A stretch of 64,000 bases of DNA, from assembly GCA_018806985.1 (NCBI GenBank), contig JADANN010000202.1, positions 1,922,001-1,986,000 on the forward strand, read 5' to 3'. This document shows positions 57,349 to 64,000 of the stretch, one piece after another. The position numbers and the translations under genes were made by a program. The notes below the pieces were generated by a model. The model saw nothing but the letters and a program-made list of their open reading frames with translations, was not told the origin of the DNA and did not search any database. The stretch is from Angiostrongylus vasorum. Lineage: Eukaryota > Nematoda > Chromadorea > Rhabditida > Metastrongylidae. Each line of letters begins with the position of its first letter. Within the stretch, counting starts at the first letter, position 1.

Positions 57349-57709
57349 GATTTAATGCGGGTATTAAAAAAAACGGAGAAGAGATCGCTTGTACGTATGG
57401 ACGATAAACAGAAATTTTCTATACCGTTAAATATTTTCTCATTAGGAGATGTCAGCTATGAAGACAAGACTCGTCAAGAATTTGATGATGGTATACGAGT
57501 GACATGAAGTCGAAAGTGCCATCCAGGACGTGTTTCTCTACAAAAGCAGCATTGAGACGACCACGACATGTGAGGACTCTATAGGCGCAGCTAAATCGAG
57601 GTGGGTGACGTTCCATGAAAAGAAAGAGATGGACGAAAAGTGCTTAACGAATGCTTCAGAAACCAATAGCGAAAGTAATGCTAGTGGTAATGAAGAAGAA
57701 GCAGCGTGA
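57349..57709 (+). pseudogene. Frame-broken coding exon, unknown product
   Basis: After a TTGGTTAG acceptor, one frame is open for 52 codons (57349-57504: DLMRVLKKTEKRSLVRMDD ... SYEDKTRQEFDDGIRVT) and stops at TGA 57505-57507. The overlapping frame from 57506 stays open for 67 codons (EVESAIQDVFLYKSS ... an acidic NEEEAA end) and stops at 57707-57709. Both halves have balanced, protein-like composition and run into each other as if a single base (T57505) were extra. This may be a decayed exon, or a functional exon with a sequence error. I do not recognise the family. The C-terminal third is Ser/Asn/Glu-rich and probably disordered. The ORFs are individually short and start without a good ATG. 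Confidence 0.5.
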
Positions 57710-58630
57710 CGACCACCACACGGTCGTTGGCTCCTATCTATTGATGACAACGTCGACACGCAACGGACCGCAGCGAATCATCAACTGACTCAAAACGGAA
57801 AGATGGATGAACTTCTCCAGCAGTAACAAGATTCGACAGGATTCTTTCAGAATGCTTACGTTAATTCAGTACGAAAATTGTCTTATTTCTTTTGTTAAAA
57901 ATATTTGTCAAGAAATCGGAACATCCCTCCTTTAGTATTTCGCTCTTGCGAAATAAACTAGGAAAAAATAATAGGGTCGTTAACACCTCGTAGCACTTGC
58001 ACACTGGATGGTTAAATTGAGCCTCTCGTGAAAGTTTTTTCTCTTCAACAATTCATTCTTTAATTTTAAATCTGCGCTGCAAACGACGGCTCCGAAACCT
58101 TGGTCTATGTCGTCTTGTTACTAATACTCTTTGGAGCCGTCCAGTGAAAGGAAGTTTTTCAACTGTACCGTGGAAATATTGAACAGACTCACGATAGCTT
58201 GCATTGACATCAATGCGCACGTCTTTGAAGACAATTTACCTTATCGATTTTTGGACAGATTACTTCAGCTTATAGAGAATTTTAGCAATTAAAACAAAAA
58301 TCGAAAGTTGCAAGTCTTTGCCAACAATATGCAAATTTACATCTTCTACTACGACAAAGTTTCCAGGGCCTTCCAACGCTTTCTTGAGTTTGCTTCTCTC
58401 CTTTTTTCTTCCTTGGCGAGACTTTTAGTGCGAACAACGAGACAACTGAGAAAGAAGGTTTTCGTCTAGCCTGACACGAGAGTATCTCCGAATGCACAGT
58501 TGGTGTTTGTGGTTTCCGCAAAAAACTCCGTCAACTTTGACTTTTTTCGGAGTTAAAAAATAAACTTTGAAACGGATACATTTAAAGCAATATTCTTGAT
58601 GTACACACACTTTTAAAAAGTAGGATGGAA
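57710..58630. other. No gene recognised
   Basis: Nothing supported on either strand. Confidence 0.4.
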
Positions 58631-58634
58631 TCTC

Positions 58635-59490
58635 TTCCATCACCTGTATCACCTGTATCACCTGTAGTCCTGTTGATCGTCGAGTGACTCGAGCGGGCGC
58701 CAGTAAGTCCTCCACTTTTCACTGTCGCATGCAAGAGTAGCCCAATGGGTTCTGCTCGCTCTAGGGACTCGTCGAGCATCATATCTTTCTTCAAAGCTCT
58801 TTGTGAAGAACTCTGACCATCGAGTTGGTAGTCTTCCTGCAGTACGCTTGACATCCCGAGGAATCTAGTCACTAACGGCTCTTGTCCATCGCTTGTCATT
58901 CATACGCATTACATGTCCGGCGCACCTTATCTTCGATTGTTTGGCGTACAGAACAGCATCTTTGATTTTTGATCGTCGACGCAGATCGGGGCTTCGGATT
59001 CCTTCCCTTACTTGTGTGGAACGGGATACTCCTAGCATCGTCCCTTTCGACTTCGCATTCGATAACGCTGAATGATCTTTCATCCTGCTCACGCAGCGAC
59101 CAAGTTTCTGACGCATATGTTAGGGCAGGAAGTACCGTTGAGTCGAAGAGGTGGGCACGGAGTCGGGTGTTTCTTGTTCTCTCCACTACATCCTCGATGC
59201 TCTTGAAAGCTCCCCAGGCCACTCGTTTCCTTCTGCTTTGCTCTGGAGCTAAGTCGTTCATAATATTGATTTCCCAGCCTAAATAGACATAACTGGAGCA
59301 TTCGGAGATATTCGTTCCGTTGAGCATGAATGGGGCATGCGAAACCAATCCGTTCTTCATGAACATCGTTTCTATGAGATTTACTTGAATCTCTTCCATA
59401 AGTCGGTCAAATACTGAACCTCTCAAACTTTGAAGCCGTCGAAAAATCAGTTCTATCCAGAAAATCTTGATGAATAGGGAAAACATTAGC
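58635..59490 (-). pseudogene. RTE-clade LINE, 3' part, with nonamer tail
   Basis: The - frame at 59486-58896 carries the RTE C-terminal region (SSYVYLGWEINIMNDLAPEQ, AWGAFKSIEDVVERTRN, LTYASETWSLREQDERSF), continuing with SKIRCAGHVMRMNDKRWTRA in the next frame and EDLLAPARVT near the end. The 3' terminus is three ATACAGGTG-type nonamers (complement at 58640-58666), typical of RTE tails. 5'-truncated, with frameshifts. Confidence 0.88.
58640..58666 (-). repeat. RTE 3' tail, (ATACAGGTG)3
   Basis: Three tandem copies on the complement, the last slightly altered. They mark the exact 3' end of this RTE copy. Confidence 0.8.
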
Positions 59491-59734
59491 GAGCATTAGT
59501 AGTTAAATGTCTTATTAAAGTCGGAACTCTGCAGAAATTGCCGAAAATGGTGATTGAACTTGTCCACTGCTGATGTTCTTGTGCAGTTCTCAACTAATCA
59601 TGGAAAATTGTAAAGCTGTACAAATTTCTTTCTCTAAGTGAAAACCTTGAGCAAAAATTTTCGTGAACTGCAGTAGTAACTTCACAACGGGAATTTCCTC
59701 CTTCCTTAATATTAATATATTAAGAGGGGAAATG

Positions 59735-60100
59735 GAGCGAATGGAACAGTGGTAGTATGCCGATCATCACGAGCACGGTACTGGTTCGATCCCGCGCTAG
59801 CCCACCTAGTCTCTCATTCCTTCGGGGTCGGTAAACTGGTACCGAATTTGCCCGAGAAAGAATCACTCTCTGCAATCCAACTGGAAGCGTTGCAGCTCGG
59901 TAATCTTAGGACTCCAGGGATAATTGCTCGACCAGCATTCTACAACATTCAAGATGAAATGAAAATCCTCAAACAACAACCGAAGCCACACATAAAAGTT
60001 GGAAGATCTTCGTGGACAATGGGTGCGAGGAAATGAATCGAATGTGAGAAGTGCTGGGTTCCGCACAGCAGACTTGAAGATGGGTCAAATACAATAAAAT
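59735..60100 (+). mobile_element. SINE-B, full length, tRNA-derived
   Basis: GAACAGTGGTAGTATGCCG (A-box region) and GGTTCGATCCCGCGC (canonical B box). Body as in 40405, ending GATGGGTCAAATACAATAAA. Confidence 0.88.
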
Positions 60101-60422
60101 TAAAAAACTCCATCGTGCAGCAGTCGACATTATGTTAGCTACCACGCGCATCATTTTCGCTTAACCGATGACCTCGTTCCCATAACATCTAGCCAAGCGC
60201 GACGAGTTTTTGTAGATTTCTAAGGCACGTTTGGAAAAATCAAACTTCGGTTGAAACTTATGTAAAGGATATTCCTCAGAAAGAGATTCGTTTCTGGTGT
60301 ACCATTCACGTTTAACGAAATATCTTTGAAGGCAGTTCTAGGTATGTATATCTAATTCGGAAAGTCAAAACGGACGAGTTTCAAAACTAAGTAAGAGGAA
60401 GCGAGCTGCTTAGGTAGCTTAC

Positions 60423-60580
60423 GAGATCGTCAACGATATTGTACTGTGCAGAAGATGGAGAGAAACTTTTGCGGCAGCCCACTGGAATTTTCTGTTCTTC
60501 CAGTGCTATCATAAGGAAAGGAATGGTATCTGGACGCTGTGTAAATGCGAGGAAATTGTAGAGCAGTTCGCAGTCGAAAC
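60423..60580 (-). CDS. Isolated internal exon, possibly death-fold (CARD-like)
   Basis: On the complement an AATAAG acceptor precedes 158 nt (2 + 52 codons) ending at a GTAAGC donor in phase 0. It encodes FDCELLYNFLAFTQRPDTIP, FLMIALEEQKIP, then a Ser-rich linker ending NIVDDL. The helix pattern F..LLYNFL..T....I.FL...L resembles the last two helices of CARD or related death-fold domains, followed by a linker, as in apoptotic proteases and adaptors. This is a pattern judgement only. The neighbouring exons were not found; 60690-60890 upstream is a SINE and 59735-60100 downstream another. The acceptor is weak. Confidence 0.45.
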
Positions 60581-60689
60581 CTTATTCCAGATTGCCCCGT
60601 TCCACGCAAATAAGATTGGCGATTTACAAATACAAATTATCTCGACGATTTGAGCAAAATCAGGCTTACAAATTGTCGCTTGCTGGTTC

Positions 60690-60890
60690 CATTCCGCACC
60701 ACCGGCTCACCAAGCCTTCGGTGTCTCCGTCGTCAACAAATTGGTACGAAATCTGTGTGGAAGGATAAAGTGTAGGCTAGATATGCATTAAATCACCTCT
60801 AACGATGTTTAATGAAGTGTAATGCATGGCGTAACTTTTAGGGATTGATCAATGCCAGAAGCTTTATTCGTTTATCCTTTACCAGTTTGA
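60690..60890 (+). mobile_element. SINE-A, headless
   Basis: GGCTCACCAAGCCTTC, CAACAAATTGGTACGAAATC, GATATGCATTAAATCACCTC, GTAATGCATGGCG, GGGATTGATCAATGCC, then a TTTATTCGTTTATCC tail. Confidence 0.7.
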
Positions 60891-61254
60891 CGAAAGCTGA
60901 ATGAGTAGGACGTGTTATACGCCACAATGATTACTGTTCCATATGAACCACGCGGACCGTGATACGTCCTCAAGGAGAATGATAAGAACTATAGAAAATA
61001 AATTAAAAAAATGAAGAAGAATAATAAAAAAAAACAAGGGAATAACCGTATGCATTGCGAAATCCTCCGTATGGTATAACAACTAGTCTGTGGGGTATAA
61101 CAAATCTAAGGAAGGATATATTAAATTTGTTGGGATTAAATTCTTATTAGTTTGTACTACGTCATCTCACAGACCTACGTACATGCATTTCTTTCATCCA
61201 AATTTCAAAAAACGCAGCTTAAGTTATTTTACAGACTGCGACTCGCACGCGCTA
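60891..61254. other. No gene recognised
   Basis: AT-rich spacer. Confidence 0.4.
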
Positions 61255-61350
61255 CCGTGCTCGAACAAAACCACCACCATGGACCACGACTGAGAGGGGT
61301 CCGCAAAACTCGTGAGGACGGAGCATCCAAGTATCCAAGTAAGTAAGTAT
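61255..61350 (+). mobile_element. Rep-D 3' end fragment
   Basis: GTGAGGACGGAGCATCCAAG followed by TATCCAAGTAAGTAAGTAT matches the Rep-D terminus (GTGAGGACGGGCCGTTCAAG plus CAAGTAT-type tail). Confidence 0.65.
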
Positions 61351-61985
61351 ATTTCAAAAAAAAACAATATGTGATGTAAAAACATGAAATAATTGATCGA
61401 ACTTTCCATACTAAGACAGTATTCAGCACCGGAGCTTTTCATTTCCTACATGTGAGATGAAAATATGTGTTTCGTTCACAACTGAATTCCAGAAAAGGTG
61501 TAAAGCAAAAAAATTAAAGTCATTGATAGAAGTGGTGCAGACCATGACAGCGTTTGGCACAATAATAACAAAAGTTTAATAGACTTTTTGCACTTTATAG
61601 GTGCTAGACGGAATTTTATTATAAGTAGACATGTGTAACAGACAAAGTTAATTAGGCGACAAAACAACTATGCTCAAAACATCAATCAGTCTCGGATTGG
61701 GGACGGATTTAGCACCACGAGCGAAGTGAGAGAAAATCGGGAGTGTGGAAAACGATTTACTGGTCGTAACCAATGATTTTGTGACCGAGTGACTCACCAT
61801 TAGCAAAGAATTTGCTATCTGATAGAGATGGGGAGCATCTGAGAATCAAGGACAACCACTACTGCCACCACAGTTATGCCACATGTACCACATCGTTTAC
61901 ACTAGTAATACTTTGAATATTGCAAGAAATTCGAGAAATATGAGTGAATTTTTTGGAAAAATTAAAGATGGGGGCGCAGTTCGTA
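61351..61985. other. No gene recognised
   Basis: Nothing supported. Confidence 0.4.
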
Positions 61986-62070
61986 GTTTTTTCTCTCAGC
62001 AATCGCGAGGTTGCTAAACAGCATACGTTTACTTCCTTACACATATAACACACACAACACAACGGTAGCT

Positions 62071-62098
62071 GACATTTCGGGAGAATCTCCTTCTTCAG
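62071..62098 (-). ncRNA. Hammerhead-like core motif, left PLE arm
   Basis: Complement: CTGAAGA, A, GGAG-AUU-CUCC, C, GAAATGTC. The putative stem II is GGAG/CUCC here but GGCG/CGCC at 53714, a compensatory change that supports a real hairpin. Confidence 0.4.
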
Positions 62099-62681
62099 AG
62101 CTGCGTTTTCACCTGTCTTCCACCGAGGAAGAACAGCCGCTCAGAGTCGCATATGGTTGTATGGTTGATGACAGCACCTCCCCACATCAAGGATCGATGC
62201 GAACGTATGGGGCGAGATCACGTGTTTATGCGGATGCAAAAAAAAGAAAAGCACACCTAGATGACAAAGCAAGACAAAGTAGTCCACTAGGGACGCATAG
62301 GATACAGAAGCATAGCGGAGAAGATTTTGATGTTAAAGTCGCTATCCTCGCACGGGAGACTAAAACGCCAACGCACAAGCTTCTTGAGGCTTTTTGGATA
62401 AATGCCAAAAAACCCTGCAATGAAAAGCAGGGAGGGAATGCCTCGAGATCACACGTGATCTCGCCCCGTATCTTCGCATCGGTCCTTGATGTGGAGGGTG
62501 CAGTAGTCAACCATATGAGACTCCGAACAGCTGCTCTTCCTCAGTGGAAGGCACGTAAAAACGGTGGGGTTTTTTCGAGAAGCTGTTGACTATGTGACTG
62601 CCATTTAGATTCTCATCTTTCTTTTTGTGCTAATGAAGCGTTTGACCTAGTAAATTACATATTAGTGTACCCTTTTAGGCT

Positions 62682-62709
62682 CTGAAGAAGGTGATACAGC
62701 TGAAACTTC
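62682..62709 (+). ncRNA. Hammerhead-like core motif, right PLE arm
   Basis: CTGAAGA, AGGTGATACAGCT, GAAACTTC. The core is intact except that the bases before the cleavage position read UUC. The hairpin is imperfect. Confidence 0.35.
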
Positions 62710-62835
62710 AGCAACGGTTCTGTTGCACGTGTTCTATGTGTATAGAAGTAAACGTATGCTATTTAACAACCTCGCGATTACTGAGAGAAAAAGCGACGAG
62801 TTTATAATCCAGTACCGAGGTTAATGGAAAGTCGA

Positions 62836-63792
62836 TCCTTGGGAACTGTTGCAAGATGCAATAATAACCACCCTAATCAGAAATTGTCACTCAATCTCAT
62901 TTAGGCAAAGTTCCCAAGATTTCAATTGAAAGATCTCTTAATGAAGTGCCATATAGCTCAGGACGAACCACATGGAGTTAGGTCAGCTCTGTAGCAACTC
63001 CTGAGCTGTTTCCTTCAAGCGACTGCTCTATTCTTTCGCATCTCAACTGAACAGCACAAAGAAATTCGGAACAGACACAGATTTTAAAGATCAGACGTGG
63101 ATCGAAAAGTAAAAGTGTAAACCAACGAGATCAGTGAGAGGCAGGTATGAAAGAGCATTGCTAGAACGAAAACTCCAAAAAAGCGCAAAATACCGAAAAG
63201 ATGAGAAAACCTCAAGGCTAGTTTGAGAAAATAACTAATAGTGAAATTTATATCGTCCTTGGACACCCAGTCGACTGATCAAAGGAATCCTGTAAATTCC
63301 TGCTGCCCTAGATCATTCTCAGTAGTAAACATCGCCCAGATCTGTTCGGCCACGTACATCGTTGTCAATTAATGGTCCAATGTAGAACCAATCAGAACCG
63401 AAAAAAAATAAATGGGGTCCAGTGTAGAATCGAAAATTATGAGCTGCTCGTTGAAGTGGAAAAGACATTCGGAAAACATGAATTTTCAGCAAGTAAAACT
63501 CCGGCCACATTTCGTTCTAAGTAGGAGTTTGGCTGACTGAAATCACAAGTGCAGAACGAAAACACCTTTTCAGTCAATCGTCACCGTCTGCATATGAAGG
63601 GAAGTCCAACACGGCAACACAAATCTTGTCAAAGCTGCTAACTGCTGAGTTGCAGCTCAAAACGAAGTAGCTAGAACTTGGTGAAAATATCATTGATGCC
63701 ATCATTTCCAAACATTCGTTTTTTAGAGCTTTAGATTTTTAGATCTTTTAGTGGAATACCTACGAAGAAAATACTTCACTAGATAGCTCAAA
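62836..63792. other. No gene recognised
   Basis: A 63-codon - frame (63319-63510) has a small internal duplication (TTCTACACTGGACC / TTCTACATTGGACC), and a 60-codon - frame (63084-63266) is hydrophobic. Neither has convincing splice sites. Confidence 0.35.
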
Positions 63793-64000
63793 GGAGCGCA
63801 TGTGGCGCAGTGGTTGGAAGCGCCACTGCGACACACACGTGGAATCGATCCCCGCGCCCATGGCCCACCAAGCCCTCCAACCCTCCGAGGTCGGTAAATT
63901 GGTACCAGACTTATCTGGGAGGATGGCAGCACTGGCTCAATACATCGGTAGACCACCGCGAGTCATTGTAAAGGCCAGATATGCAATCAATCACCCGCAA
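63793..64000 (+). mobile_element. SINE-A, cut by the window end
   Basis: GCGCATGTGGCGCAGTGG A box, GGAATCGATCCCCGCGCC B box and the GGTACCAGACTTATCTGGG body. The tail lies beyond the window. Among the cleanest tRNA-like heads in the window. Confidence 0.88.

Larger units (their letters stand above)
61986..62835. mobile_element. Penelope-like element remnant: near-perfect inverted arms
   Basis: The left arm 61996-62098 mirrors the right arm 62680-62800, including the TCAGCAATCGCGAGGTTGCT ends, the GTTTACTTC...ACACA block and the end motif. The inner arms pair as well (62101-62220 with 62453-62575, for example CATATGGTTG...GGCGAGATCACGTG). On +, 62240-62440 encodes a decayed GIY-YIG C-terminal part (SPLGTHRIQKHSGEDFDV, KLLEAFWINAKKP). 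Confidence 0.85.

Overview
This window reads as nuclear DNA of a parasitic nematode, most likely a strongylid such as a hookworm. The reasons are small exons separated by introns of about 75 bp to several kb, strong TTTCAG-type splice acceptors, a phospho-lyase protein that reads closest to the Caenorhabditis member of its family, a nematode-style GPCR, and a very dense load of degenerate RTE, Penelope-like and tRNA-derived repeats. The organism call is inference; there is no rRNA or mitochondrial marker here.

Two multi-exon genes can be assembled by hand, and both are invisible to plain ORF calling. On the + strand, 12 exons between 10306 and 21249 join in frame into a 468-residue class III PLP enzyme of the ethanolamine-phosphate / phosphohydroxylysine phospho-lyase (AGXT2-like) family. 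On the - strand, 9 exons between 37484 and 23309 join in frame into a 316-residue seven-transmembrane rhodopsin-like receptor. The two genes converge, with their stop codons about 2 kb apart. Further right are a frame-broken + strand exon (57349-57709) and an isolated - strand exon (60423-60580) with a faint death-fold look.

The remainder is mostly repeats, and the introns of both genes are full of them. (1) SINE-A, SINE-B and SINE-C are short elements with tRNA-like A and B boxes. (2) Rep-D is a ~370 bp element ending in a CAAGTAT-type tail. (3) RTE-clade LINE pseudogenes lie at 24.1-25.3 kb and 58.6-59.5 kb, the second ending in nonamer repeats. (4) At least five Penelope-like (PLE) remnants carry GIY-YIG or reverse transcriptase pieces. 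Each is bounded by outward-facing inverted arms holding a short motif that resembles a hammerhead ribozyme core.

Region by region: 1-10.3 kb is repeats plus one doubtful ORF. 10.3-21.2 kb is the phospho-lyase gene. 21.2-23.3 kb is the convergent spacer with a SINE hairpin. 23.3-37.5 kb is the receptor gene. 37.5-51.2 kb is gene-poor and repeat-rich, with a tandem dimeric SINE-C at 43.6 kb. 51.2-53.9 kb is the best-preserved PLE. 53.9-55.4 kb is a long inverted repeat. 55.6-64 kb holds the broken exon, an RTE copy, the death-fold-like exon and another PLE hairpin.
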